Source: Mortierella sp. BCC40632 (lineage: Eukaryota; Mortierellomycota; Mortierellomycetes; Mortierellales; Mortierellaceae). From it: a stretch of 64,000 nucleotides of DNA. The notes under the pieces were generated by a model that was given only the letters and a program-made list of their open reading frames with translations, was not told the DNA's origin and made no database searches. How positions within the stretch are numbered: the stretch's first letter is position 1; each line of letters begins with the position of its first letter. Position numbers and translations under genes: made by a program. Location of the stretch: assembly GCA_011634665.1 (NCBI GenBank), contig WAEK01000010.1:1480001-1544000 (forward strand). Reading direction: 5' to 3'. Shown one piece after another: positions 33,386 through 44,131 of this stretch.

Positions 33386-35055
33386 ATGGGAGCTCCAGAA
33401 GAACTCTTCCCTCTCATTGAGATGTTCCTCAAGGAACAGGACTGTGTCGAAACCTTGAAGGCATTCCAGAAGGAGGCCAAGAACGTATGTCGCCACCTCA
33501 GAGAAGCAACACCAGCATGAGAACTCTAACCGTCCATAGAGCTCTTTCTTCTAACTCGCCTCTTTCTTCGACTTGATTTCTTTTATTCCAAATAGACTCT
33601 GAAGGAGGCCAAGAAGCCTTCTACGACCTTGGTTGAGGTTTACAACATTGGTGCAAAGGGGTATGTATTCAGGCAACCTTCGATAGGCTCGCATGCCCAA
33701 AGATACCCTGTCTTCACTAAAACTAATTGCTTTGAGAAGCGATGATAACTTGAGTAGGCTCTCCTCTAACGAGACGACTTTTTTTCTTTCTTTCTTTTCT
33801 TCTTTTCTTCCTCCCTTTAGTGCCATTGATAACAATAAGGATTCCTCTTCCTCCTCTTCCTCCTCTTCAGAGAGTGAAGATGAGAGCTCCTCTTCTTCAG
33901 ATAGCGAGGGTGATGCTGATTCTGAGTCCTCGGATTCCGAGTCCTCTTCCTCGTCCTCTTCCAGCAGCGATGAAGAGTCTGACAGCGACGACGACAAATC
34001 GCCAGCAGTGAACAAGGAGAGCAGCAGCAGCAGTTCGTCATCCGCACCTTCCTCAGAATCATCCTCCAGCTCAGACTCTAGCTCTAGCTCGGACTCTAGC
34101 TCTAGCTCGGACTCTAGCTCTAGCTCGGACTCTAGCTCCAGCTCGGACTCTAGCTCCAGCTCGGACTCTAGCTCCAGCTCGGACTCTAGCTCCAGCTCGG
34201 ACTCTAGCTCCAGCTCGGACTCTAGCTCCAGCTCGGACTCGGACTCGGACTCGGACTCGGACTCGAAATCGGATTCTGGTTCGGACTCTAGCTCTAGCTC
34301 TAGCTCTAGCTCTAGCTCCAGCTCCAGCTCCAGCTCCAGCTCCAGCTCTTCAGATTCGTCTTCCAGCTCTTCTGACTCTGACTCTGACTCTGACTCTGAA
34401 AAGACTCCTGCTTCTACCTCCACAAAGAAGCCTGCAGAGACCAGTGTTGACGAGATCGCCCCTATTGCCAAGAGACCAAAGACAAAGGTAAAATACTTTA
34501 CCCAACATTTAACGCCTATACTGCAACTCTTCAAAACCTGTGATGTTCACTTGTCCCCTTTTGTTTTAATTTTACTCATCCTTGCTGTTTATCACTATGT
34601 TGGTTGATTACCGTACGATAGGAGCCCAAGGTTCAGAATCAGCCATTCAAGCGTGTCAGGGCTGAGGATGTCACTTTCTTGGATGCCAGTTTGAAAGATA
34701 ACACATACATGAGCAAGGTAAAAGACATTGGTTTATTTTTAATGTGGTTTGTAGATCAGATCTGTACTCATGAGTTTTGTCGCCACCATATTTTTTTCTT
34801 TTCTTTTCTTTTCTTTTCTTTCTTACTTACCCTGGTACCATCTCATGCCTGCTTTGATCTGACTTTTTTTATTTTATTTTATTTTATTAGGGAGGTGCGG
34901 ATACTGGATATGGATTCAAGGCAAACCAGGATATGATTGTCACTCGAGGCAAGGGTTTCCGTGCAGAAAAGACAAAGAAGAAGCGTGGTTCTTACAGAGG
35001 AGGTCAGATCGACTTTGCCTCGCACTCGTTCAAGTTCAACTTTGATTCGGATTAA
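33386..35055 (+). CDS. SRP40: Srp40/Nopp140-like nucleolar phosphoprotein
   Basis: Five exons (33386-33484, 33596-33660, 33821-34487, 34622-34717, 34891-35055) give 363 residues in consistent phase. Residues 1-33 form a LisH-like dimerisation helix (ELFPLIEMFLKEQDCVETLK). The middle is an almost pure Ser/Asp/Glu tract with many CK2-type sites. A Lys/Pro segment follows, then the diagnostic SRP40 C-terminal domain: FKRVRAEDVTFLDASLKDNT, GYGFKANQDMIVTRGKGFR and the end KFNFDSD. Nopp140/Srp40 proteins are nucleolar chaperones of box C/D and H/ACA snoRNPs. Human NOLC1 alternates acidic and basic blocks; here a single long acidic block is seen, as in yeast Srp40. Codon choice in the Ser tract is biased to AGC/TCC/TCG through an 18-base repeat. 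Confidence 0.94.
34074..34250 (+). repeat. 18-bp minisatellite encoding an Asp-Ser5 hexapeptide
   Basis: Nine to ten copies of an 18-base unit (GGACTCTAGCTCCAGCTC type) lie in frame in Srp40 exon 3. They are followed by GGACTC hexamers encoding Asp-Ser pairs. Early copies use AGCTCT and later copies AGCTCC, so the array has two homogenised sub-blocks. It supplies repeated CK2-like serine clusters. Confidence 0.85.
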
Positions 35056-35252
35056 AGCAAAAAAACTAAACCCCCCAGCATCCTCATCCCAACTCACGAC
35101 CTCTCTTATCATCATTTTTTTTTTTTTTTTCAAGAACGCAGGCGGATAGAATTTTAAGGAGAGTTTACAATTAGTCACTAGGGTTCCACCATTATCAAAA
35201 TATAAATATAGCATAGTGCCTTTCATTAAAAAAAAACTATTGTTTTTATTCT

Positions 35253-36174
35253 TCAATGGCAAGACTTGCCATGTCGCTTCAAGTTCCAATAATTAAACGG
35301 CAAGGGGGCACTCCAACCTGCCAGGGCACTCAACGCAATCGCTCTCCAAAACAAAGGGTTCTCCACATCCACATTACCCCAACCCATCAAATGCCAATCC
35401 ACCGCATTCTCAACCGCTTCCATGGTCAACATGGAAATCATGGACATGCCCGTGGCCGTCTTGAAGGCTGAACGCCATGACATTTGAGAGGATCGAGAAA
35501 ATCGAAGGACAACGGTCTCGAGTGTGATCGAAGTCAAAATACCCGAGGTCATGGCAAAGGCCATGGCAATACCTGGGGCAAGCGTCGGGTGAGCGGATTG
35601 AAGGTAAAAGAGCATACTCATGTCACCAAGTGTACAACCAATCAGGCACCGAAAGGTGTTGACAGAAGCAACTTTCCATGTCGAGGGATCTGACCAGAAT
35701 TGGATCGAGGAGATGGGAAGAGCAGATGTCTTGGACCCCGAGGCATGGACTGTTCCAGCTTTTGAATGGCATGACTTTTTAGAAGTTTCGTCCGAGTCCA
35801 GGGCCATTGTAGCATGAGTGCTAGAGGTGCTGCTGTTGGAAGAAGAAGAAGAAGAAGAGCAACATGATTTCTTGGCTGTAGTCTCTGAGGAAGAGTGATT
35901 GGCCTTGATGATAGTGGAAGTGAAGAAAGTCGATCGCTGGTGGGCAGCTGGTCGCACTGACTGGAATTGCGCCACTAAGAAGAAGAGGAAGAGGAGAATG
36001 CTCGTGTTAATGTGATGACCCCTAGGGTTGACAAGTATCTTTGGTGAAAGGCTGAGAGTTTTGAGTGCAAGCGTGAATGCTTCACTAACCTTGACGCAAC
36101 AATTGACTCTTGACAGGCATACGAGTCAGAGTGTGACTGTAGTTGGTGAAAAGCAAACGAGATGAAGGAAGCAT
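35253..36174 (-). CDS. DUF4396 membrane protein with mitochondrial-type leader
   Basis: Exon 1 (36174-36090) and exon 2 (35974-35253) join in phase 1 to give 268 residues. Residues 1-29 (MLPSSRLLFTNYSHTLTRMP and on) lack acidic residues and are rich in Arg/Ser, as in mitochondrial presequences. A Ser/Cys-rich low-complexity linker follows. From about residue 125 there are three to four hydrophobic segments: VNTFRCLIGCTLGDMSMLFY, APGIAMAFAMTSGILTSITL and a segment near AFKTATGMSMISMLTMEAVE. The C-terminus ALAGWSAPLPFNYWNLKRHG plus KSCH resembles the end of DUF4396 proteins, which are otherwise mostly bacterial. Biochemical function is unknown. The gene is convergent with Srp40, with 197 bases between stop codons. 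Confidence 0.78.
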
Positions 36175-36981
36175 TCTAGTCTAGGGAAATGTCTAACGTA
36201 TGTGATAAATGAGATGGCTAGAGAGTGGAGAGAAGCAAGAGGAAGAGGAAGAAGTGTGAACAAAAAATAAAGGGAAAAGACGGGATGGGGCTGAGTACAA
36301 GAATAAAAAAAAAATAGTCGTGTGGGCGGTGGATGTTGGACACTGATCAATGAAGAAATGATTGGGAAACACACAGCTGCGCAAGTGGAAACACAGAGAG
36401 AAACAGAAAGAAAGATGCAAAGGATATTAGGATGGGAGGGGAGAGTGAGAAAAGGATCCTCGGTATGGAATATTGAGACGGAAGAAGAAGAAAAAAAAAA
36501 AATCCATGATCGCTGCTTTTTATTTGTTTTGCATGTCTGGTCGGCGTTCTATCTTACACACAAATGAGCGATATTGAAAACCAAACCCTCTCCCCACTTG
36601 AGCGCTTTTATGAACCAACCCAAAAACTCTCCTGGGGTTATCCTTCTTCAAATCAAACTAGTCCTCCCCACTCGCACGCCATGCGCATTGGTGTCACCAT
36701 CAACATTTTTCTAGCATCTTTTCTATGCACCTTCTCCCCCTAAGCAACCTCTTCTCTCCCTTGATTACAATTTTTTTTTTTTTTTTTTTTTTTGCTGATT
36801 TTTTATTTACTAAACGCCCATGACAATTGACCAAGCTCCTGCAGAAAAAACAGACTTTTTGATCGCAAGTTGTCCATGAACCGCCAGCGAATCAAAAAAT
36901 GAAAAAAGAAATTGGGAAAAAGAAATAAAAAGTCTTCCCGATCCTTTCTCGCTTTTCGTTCTTTTGTTTGGTCGTATACAT
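36175..36981. other. DUF4396 promoter and uS11 3' side
   Basis: Both genes are on the minus strand. The interval has a poly(T) run (36771-36793) just past the uS11 stop, an A run (36491-36501) and GA-rich DNA. No coding sequence or RNA gene supported. Confidence 0.6.
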
Positions 36982-38312
36982 TTACAGACGGCGACCACGG
37001 CGACCACCCTTTTTGCGGGTAGAGTCGGTGGGGGTGGGGGTGACATCCTCTATTTAAAAGAATGCACAGCCATTCAAAAAAAAAGGGGGGGGAGAGACAG
37101 AGCGTTAGATCAAATGTACACGGACCCTTTCTGATCACAACGGATACAATGCAGCCAAACATTATCAAGAAAGGCGTAAAAAAAAAATCTTACCAATGCG
37201 GCCGATCTTCATGCCAGCACGAGCCAAGGCACGGAGAGCAGACTGGGCACCGGGACCGGGGGTCTTGGAGCGGTTACCACCGGTGGCACGGAGCTTGATG
37301 TGGAGAGCGGTGATACCGACCTCCTTGCACTTGGCAGCAACATCCTGGGCAGCCAACATGGCGGCGTAGGGCGAAGCCTCATCACGATCAGCCTTGACCT
37401 TCATGCCTCCGGTGACACGGGAGATGGTTTCACGGCCAGTCAAATCAGTGATGTGGACGAAGGTGTCGTTGAAAGAGGCAAAGATGTGGGCAACACCAAA
37501 GACCTCCTCGTCACCACGGACCTGGGGACCGAGGGAGATGTTCTCCTGAACCTTAGGGGCGGACTTGACCTTCTTGGACTAGAGTTATAAAATCCATCCC
37601 AAGTTGGAATTGACAAGTCGGATCGAAAAGAAAAAAACAAACAGAAAAAAAAAAGAGATCCGTCAGAATGGCTTTCTTTTGTTTTTTTGATATATTGAAG
37701 GGAGAGCATTCTTGCTGGTGTCGATAACGAAAAGTCGTTTGTTGACACTCTGCTCCAGATCCATGGCTTCACAGTAAAAAGATAGGGTGTCTGCCTGTCC
37801 ACTGTAAACAATGTCACGGTCCACTGTTGAAAGGGTTGGGGAAGGGAGAGCGTGGCGAGAGGCAAGGAGACTGACAAGCAGGTGCCAAATAAAGATTTAC
37901 CACCCTCTCTCCATTGCTGCGAGATGGTAGCACCCAAGTTTCAGACAGGGATGGTCGGACAAGAGCAAAGAGAATAGATCTCGACAAGCTCTGTGGCGAT
38001 CGAAACTCCAGATGTGAAGGAGGGCATTCTCCAGATCTGCTGCTGAAATGTGCTACTGATCCGAGCTGATCTCATTCAAGTCCAGAGTCTCATGAGTCCC
38101 ATGAGAATAGCAAGACTAGTGGTGTTTCCGTTTTTTTTTTTTCCTCCTAGTCTGCAAGAATGATCCATAGCTTATCAAGATCGATCCTGTAGCGATGGCA
38201 GGATGGATAGCGGTATGTATGGATCGATGGATATGGCTGGTTGAGGGGATGGGAGGGTGGTGTCCTTGGATGTATGTCTCTCTCTCTTCGTTGGCCGTGA
38301 CTGGCGTACCAT
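36982..38312 (-). CDS. RPS14: Small ribosomal subunit protein uS11 (RPS14)
   Basis: Cytosolic 40S platform protein that binds 18S rRNA near the decoding side. Exon 2 is 37578-37194 and exon 3 is 37049-36982. They contain [60 protein letters not shown] and the invariant end [10 protein letters not shown]. Exon 2 opens in phase 0 with Ser-Lys-Lys and has a stop upstream, so a short first exon is required. The only ATG directly followed by GT upstream is 38312-38310, which makes an exon of just the start codon and a total of 151 residues, the normal length. That exon is tentative because its donor (GTACGC) is weak. The implied 731-base intron shows no recognisable snoRNA boxes. The gene is divergent from SRP9. 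Confidence 0.9.
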
Positions 38313-38704
38313 GATTGATCTTCGATATGGAGAAAAGGAAGTTTCAACGAGCAGCGGGCCGCCTCGAATTTTATGGCCTCCACTGTCGAGCGGGGCTTGA
38401 TCAGCTCTCAATTCGACCTCCTCTCTCCCCCCTCTCCCAGCCCAACGATCCGCCTGCCTGTCTGCTGGGTTGCCCACAAGCCACTTCAATTTTGCCAGCG
38501 CTGAGTGGGCCTAGTAGTGGCCGAGTCGTGTGCAATTTGACAGTGGTTCAGAGGCATTCACGACTGACCGACCAACCAACCGACCCTGTCACTGGACTAG
38601 CGCTGATCTGCACAGGAACCAGCCAACTACAACTTGCTCATCCCATCCATCATCCTCCCCATCCGGCATCGTCGTCATCCTCATACATATACAAACCTTC
38701 CAAC
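38313..38704. promoter_or_regulatory. Bidirectional promoter between uS11 and SRP9
   Basis: 392 bases lie between the SRP9 ATG and the tentative uS11 ATG. A C/T-rich stretch on the uS11 sense strand (about 38333-38346) resembles a terminal-oligopyrimidine leader of ribosomal-protein genes. No clear TATA box. If the true uS11 start is nearer to exon 2, the region is longer. Confidence 0.35.
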
Positions 38705-39433
38705 ATGGTCAACATTCAAAACTGGGACGAGTTCCAAAAGGCTGCCGAGGAACTTTACGCGATGGAGCCATCACTGGTAGAGAAGAGAACCGTCCCCGCC
38801 CCCCGCCCCCCTCTTACGCACACACCTCATCCATGCTCTACGCGCATCATGACTTTCAAGTCCTCTGCAGGAACAGTTCATCTTTATCCTTGCGTGTATT
38901 GATGGCCACCCATGACTCACGCGGTTTGCCATTCCTCGCCATCTATTCATCTTAGACTCGTTATGTCGCAAAATACCGCCATGTTGAAGGAAAGCTTGTT
39001 CTCAAGGTCACCGACAATCGTACAGTAAGTCTTTTTTACCTTTCTTTCTTTCCTTTCTTTTCAGTCACCTGGTCTCCACGGATTGGGTAGCGATAGCCAC
39101 TCCCACTTTTCTGCTCTCTTGAGACGTGATAGGATTAACCACCATGCTTCCACCTCCCCTATTATTTATCACTCTTACTCTCAATAGTGCTTAAAGTACA
39201 AGACGGATCAGATGCAGGATCTCAACAAGTTTGAACGTCTGAACCGCTCCTTGATGGCCAAGATGCACAACAGAGCTCCAGTGACAGAGACAGTAGCAAC
39301 GGAATCACCATCTTCAGCAACAGCAGCAGCAGCAACAGCAGCGATCGCCCCATCACACTCTGCCACACCAACGATATCCAGCCCAATGCAACAGGGAGGC
39401 GGTGGCAAGGCCAAGAAGAACAAACGCCGTTAA
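38705..39433 (+). CDS. SRP9: Signal recognition particle 9 kDa subunit (SRP9)
   Basis: Three exons, 38705-38776, 38956-39024 and 39188-39433, all phase 0, give 128 residues. SRP9 pairs with SRP14 on the Alu domain of SRP RNA to pause translation at the ER. Matching features are MVNIQNWDEFQKAAEELY at the start, YVAKYRHVEGKLVLKVTDN across the exon 2 strands and CLKYKTDQMQDLNKFERLNR in exon 3. The usual fold ends near residue 85. An extra Ala/Ser/Thr-rich tail follows, ending in a basic GGKAKKNKRR cluster that may add RNA contact. The donor of intron 1 is GTAGAG, weaker than usual. S. cerevisiae uses a divergent Srp21 in this position, so a canonical SRP9 fits an early-branching fungus. Confidence 0.93.
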
Positions 39434-39533
39434 AGGACAAGGAAGGAAGGAAGAGGATTCCTCGGATAGGATGGGGAAAAAAAAATGGCGGAAAACAAAG
39501 AGATTTTGGAATAAAAGCCTCTTCTGTCTTTTA

Positions 39534-39568
<35 letters not shown>

Positions 39569-39892
39569 ATTCTTCTTCAGGATGTTGGAACCTGATGGTC
39601 GAAAATATTGACTTTGATCTGCAGTTGCCAAGGGAAAAAAAAAAAAAAAAGAAAGAAAGAAATTTTGAGGCTCTTGATTTTTTTTTTTTTCATTGCTTTT
39701 TTTATTATTATCAACACTCAATTGTCGTCCTGGAATATGTGCATGGTAACCCCTCTCCTCCCTAGCTCTTCACTTTCTCTCTCTCTCTCTCTCTTCCAGA
39801 CGTGTCTCGCCTATCCACTCAATTCTTCAATTCACGCTTGCTTCTGCTCAATCCGCTGGCATGCACTGATTTCGTTTCATTTTCCTATTTTT
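39434..39892. other. Convergent 3' region of SRP9 and Vps55
   Basis: It contains a 29-base T run (about 39538-39567), a 17-base A run (39634-39651), a CT repeat (39776-39794) and no ORF worth noting. It carries the two terminator regions. Confidence 0.65.
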
Positions 39893-41496
39893 TTAAAAGT
39901 CGTCCTCTTCGGCAAAGAAGCGAGAATATGAAATGACTAGTACAAACAGGGGAAGAAAAATCAGACCCGGTTAATAAGAAGGGGAAAAGGAAAAAGTAAA
40001 CCATCCTTGTGTTTGATCGAAAATATATATATATAAAGGTGTTTTCTTACTGGTGCCATAGATCAAGAGTCCTCCCGAGATACTCATCACCATTGCAGGG
40101 ACAGTGATCTATTTGGGGGGGGTTGAAAGAAAATCCAGAGTGAGTATCGCATATTGTCGAATTAACACGCATCGCAAAAACAAAAAAGAATTGCCCTCCT
40201 CCATTTTTGTCAGCTTACAACTCCCGCATGGGCAAGAACAATAGGTAAGCCTATCAAGATAAAAAGAAAAACAATTCGTCCATACCCACCCATATTAGTA
40301 CTCGAGTATTACTTTTCTCCTAAAGATACCCTTTCCAAGTCAGACCACTCCTGTCAACTTACAGAATCCTGTAATGATCATCAATCCGGTCATAAAGTAT
40401 CCAGCATCCGCAATGCCTCCTTGAAAGTCGGACATCAAGTCATCCCGTCCTGCATATCGTCCAAAGATGGCGTTTGGCAATGGCGCCAATACATATGTTG
40501 CCACTAATGATCATAGTAGAAGGAAAGAAAGGGACGTACCCCAGCGTTGTATTTTCTTAAGTTTAGCTATCCTTTATCCTTTAAATATCCTTTTTTTTTT
40601 TTTTTTTTTGTCTAAAAGACAATATCCCATAATCATACAAAGAAGAAGAAAACTTACCGACAAAAAGTGGCCACCAGTTGCTATAAATTGGATTCCAGCA
40701 GTATTGTAGTTGTAGTGGTTGATATTTTTTTTTTCAGGTAGGTTGATCATTAGCATTGTCTCCTTGAATAAAAACTAGTCTCCAACGTCTTGTTTTTTTC
40801 CTTTCAAAAAGAAAAACAAACCAAAAACTCAATACGTTACCCATAAAGCGCGCAGGACATGATAACGAGCAAGAAGCCCAAAGCAAGGACGAACGAAAGT
40901 CCAATGACACTTTTTGTATCATGAAAGAAAGAAAGCGAGTGAAATAAGAGTCAGAAAAAAAAATCAAAAAGAAAAAAAAAAAAAAAAAATGTTGATAGAT
41001 AGCCCCTTGTTCCTTGTTATCGAGCATGTCTTTCTCGTTGTTGTTTATCATTCTGCTTCCAATATTCTTCTTGAATGGTATCCATCAGATATCAGATGTG
41101 TCCAGAAAAACGTTGCAATTTCCATTACAAGAGGAGGATGGCTGAGACTCCAGATAGTTTGCTTCTGTTATCCTGATTGTATCCTTTGCTGCTGTTTTTT
41201 CTATAATAAATGCTGCTCTTTCTCTGTATCTCTCTCTCTATTTTTTTTTTTATCCCCATCTGCACCCTTACGCTGTTTAGAGAAAAGAAGAAGAAAAGAA
41301 AGATGAAAAAAATTAGTGACAAGGGATGACGCCAAGTTTTTGTTATCTTGAAACCACCACTACCACTACTACTACCGCCCAGAATGTCAAAAGCACTGAA
41401 CACGTCTTCGATGCTCTCACTTTGCAAAACTGTTCGCATTGTGGATATATATGTTGGAGCATGGACCATTAAAAAAGTCTTCTGTCGGTCTGTCGG

Positions 41497-41546
<50 letters not shown>

Positions 41547-41865
41547 TTTCTGTCCTTTTTTTTTTTTTTTTTTTGCTCTATCAATTTTTTTATTTTTCTT
41601 TTTGTTCTCTCGTTGCGGTCATTTTGGGACTTGGACTCTCTTCTAATGCTGAACTGATGTGTCGACTTTCTATTTTCTTTCCTCAAAGAGTCCTGAAGAA
41701 AGGTGAAGAAGTAAAGAGAGAGAGAGAGAAAGAGTCGCCGTTCATCACACCTAACAAACTCTCAGTCTCCATTGAAACCCGCGTTTCCCGACATTAAGCA
41801 AACCCATGAGAGCCGCATGGACAGACAGGTTAGCTTTTTGAGCATTTACTTTTCAGACCAGCCAT
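39893..41865 (-). CDS. VPS55: Vps55/LEPROT-family endosomal membrane protein
   Basis: Seven small exons: 41865-41850, 40909-40841, 40680-40658, 40503-40363, 40250-40219, 40108-40051, 39936-39893. Vps55 partners Vps68 in late endosome-to-vacuole traffic, and the animal homologue is LEPROT. The joined product starts MAGLK, close to LEPROT's start. It continues VIGLSFVLALGFLLVIMSCA, LYGNWWPLFV, ATYVLAPLPNAIFGRYAGRD, YFMTGLMIITGFCLPIVLAH and ends GTIISYSRFFAEEDDF: four membrane helices and about 127 residues, the family size. Exons 2 to 7 are phase-perfect. Exon 1 as read is one base short (CTGAAAA then GTAAAT); a fifth A would give phase 2. So there is a homopolymer error, or the true first exon differs. 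Exons of 16, 23, 32 and 44 bases are notably small. Confidence 0.85.
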
Positions 41866-42385
41866 GGTGTATAAGTATGTGTGTGCTTGTGAGTGAGTGA
41901 AAAGAAGAAAGAAAGAAAATGAAAAGAATGAGCCTTGAAAAGCAGAGGTGAGACTGGTTGGTTCTCAGGGGTATCGAGCAAAAAGAAGTGAAATCGCTGT
42001 AGTGGAGGAAGAGGTAGTGGTAGTGGTGGTGGTGGTGGTGGTGGTGGATGTGTTCGACCAGAGAAGAAAAAAAGAAAAGAGAGAAATGCTTGCCGCTGCT
42101 GCCCACCTGTCTCTCGTTCTCTCTCACCCCTTGGTGCGTGAGCAAAAAAGAAAAGAAGAAAAAAAAAGCGTGACCTGCACCCCACTTGGGGTAGACGAAT
42201 TCCTTTTATCTCCGTCACTTTACTAGCTCGTCATATCGAAGCATCCAAAAAAAAAAAAAAAAATAAAATAAAATAAAAAAATAAAGGCAAATACAAAACT
42301 AAAAAGGAGGGAAAGGAACGGCTTTCTTTCTGTCTCTATCTCCTCTCTTTCTCTTTCTCATTCTTTCTCAGGTAACGACATGCCA
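41866..42385. other. Vps55 promoter and HSDL2-like 3' region
   Basis: Both neighbours are on the minus strand. A GGT/GTG array (42013-42048), an A run (42248-42262) with AAATAA repeats after it, and A/G-rich DNA. No ORF with family support. Confidence 0.6.
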
Positions 42386-44131
42386 CTAGTGCCAGCCCTG
42401 CTTCTCACGAAGCATATCAATCTCCTGAAGAATCTCATCCGTCAAAAAGAAATCAGGTGAAAAATTTCGTTCGCCAGGAGCATACTGATCCATATTCGTC
42501 TTGCCCTCCCTTCTCAACAACAACTCATCCACCAAAAAGTTGCCCGTAAACGTTGCTCCGTCCTTGTTGAAAATCTCGTAGGCAGCATCGGCCATGATCT
42601 CGGGGGATCGAAGCGTCATATTGGCTTCGTCTCCCACCAACTTCAAGGCTGCGGTGCCAATCAAGGTCAAGGGCCAGAGAGCGTTGACACCGACCTTGTG
42701 CTGACGGAGTTCTCCAGCCATACCAAGCACACACATAGACATGTTCATCTTGGCCATCGTATACGCGACATGACCTCGGAACCATTCTTCTCTCATCGAC
42801 AGAGGTGGCGACAGGTTAAGGATATGAGGGTTCTTCTTGGACTTGATCAAATGAGGGATCGCATACTAATAAGATTCCATGTGATACACAATCGGTCAGG
42901 AGTTGATTTTTTTTTTGCTTGCACTCAAGTCCTCTCTGCAAAAAGAAATCTGGGGGGGGGGTTTGTATCCCCTACCTTGGAGACCATCCATGTTCCACGG
43001 CCATTGATCTGATGCATGAGGTCATATTTTTTGACAGTCGTCTCCTGAGTGTTGGTCAAACTAATTGCCGAAGCTGTTGTCGTCGTCCACAGAATAGGAG
43101 CCGCGTAAGAAATAAAAGAAAGAGAAAGAGAATTAGAATCACATCACTGTCCTTCTCTTGGGAGGAGGAGGAAGGGGGAGGAGGGGCATCAATGAGAACA
43201 GCAGTTTGTTGTCTTTTTCTTTTTCGAAACTAATGGGCTTTTTTTCCACTTGCCATTGTTCACCTATGTCCAAAAGAGAAGGAAAGGAAGAAAGAAAAAA
43301 ATGACAGTCAGACACCAATTTACGACCTGCTATTTTCCTCGTTCTCTTGCAAGCCATTTCGGTCCTTACCAAGATATCAATGCCTCCAAACTTGGAAGCT
43401 GTCTGATCAATGGCACTCTTGACCTGCTCTTCATCTCGAATATCACAAACAATTGGCAAGGCTGAAAAGCAATCCTCGTGTCAGTACCAAGGAGGAGACT
43501 TTCTCTCTTTCTTTTGAGCTGTCCACAATGCAGTAAAGAAAAAAAATGGAAGCGGAGTGAATGGCCTTTCGCTTGGTTCGATTCTTTACCTTTGCCTCCT
43601 GCCTTCTCAATCTCTTCTGCAGCCGTGTAGATCGTTCCTGGGAGCTAAAATAAACATCGAAAAAAATCCATCATAAAGTAGAATCGACAATGTCAGCGCC
43701 TTTATTCCTTACAAGACTCAGAGTTGGCACAAAAAAAAAAAAAGCATGAACGGTACCGTAGGATGAGGGGTGGCAGTCTTGGCAGCGATCGCAATATTGG
43801 CCTTGTCTCTTGCTGCACGAAGTGCGATCGCCAATCCAATTCCTCGACTGGCTCCAGAGATGAAAAGGGTCTTTCCTGTTGAAGATGATGATAATATTGT
43901 AATAGTAGTGGTAATAGAATAGCAATAGTGGAGAGGTGAGAGAGGGGAAGGAGGTCCATGTCCCGTCATTTCATACATCCAAAGAAGAAAGACTAGGTCA
44001 GTTCTTTTTCTTTTTCTTTTTTCTTTTTTTCTTTTTTTCTCTTCTTTTCTTTCTCTCTTTTTCCAAAACGTTATAGAATAGATGGAAAGCGCGTGTTTAT
44101 TCTTCGCGGATCGTTTACCTTGAAGTGACAT
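42386..44131 (-). CDS. HSDL2-like short-chain dehydrogenase/reductase
   Basis: Seven exons (44131-44119, 43875-43757, 43644-43590, 43461-43370, 43263-43254, 43073-42976, 42865-42386) give 288 residues. This is an NAD(P)-dependent SDR fold with SGASRGIG near residue 11 for cofactor binding, AAKTATPHPT and GTIYTAAEEIE (both HSDL2 signatures), and NNASA. The catalytic set is LNLSPPL (Ser) and YTMAK (Tyr-x-x-x-Lys). Animal HSDL2 also carries an SCP2 sterol-carrier domain and a peroxisomal tail; both are absent here, as the protein ends GWH. Substrate is unknown; human HSDL2 is linked to fatty-acid metabolism. The Val-Asn-Asn of the NNAS motif comes from a 10-base exon followed by a GC donor; without it the motif is lost and the frame breaks. 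Confidence 0.92.
43254..43263 (-). other. 10-nt micro-exon with GC donor
   Basis: The sequence reads acatag, then GTGAACAATG, then gcaagt. The ten bases supply Val-Asn-Asn plus the first base of the next Ala codon, exactly the conserved SDR residues missing between the flanking exons. The downstream intron then uses GC-AG borders (GCAAGT), the commonest non-GT donor form. Confidence 0.85.

Noticed and set aside
33551..34534. 327-codon antisense frame of Glu/Ser/Leu repeats
   Set aside because: It is the complement of the Srp40 Ser/Asp tract; the open frame follows from the 6- and 18-base periodicity and crosses Srp40 introns.
42525..42785. Minus-strand overlapping frame inside the HSDL2-like last exon
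   Set aside because: Wrong frame of a well-supported SDR exon.
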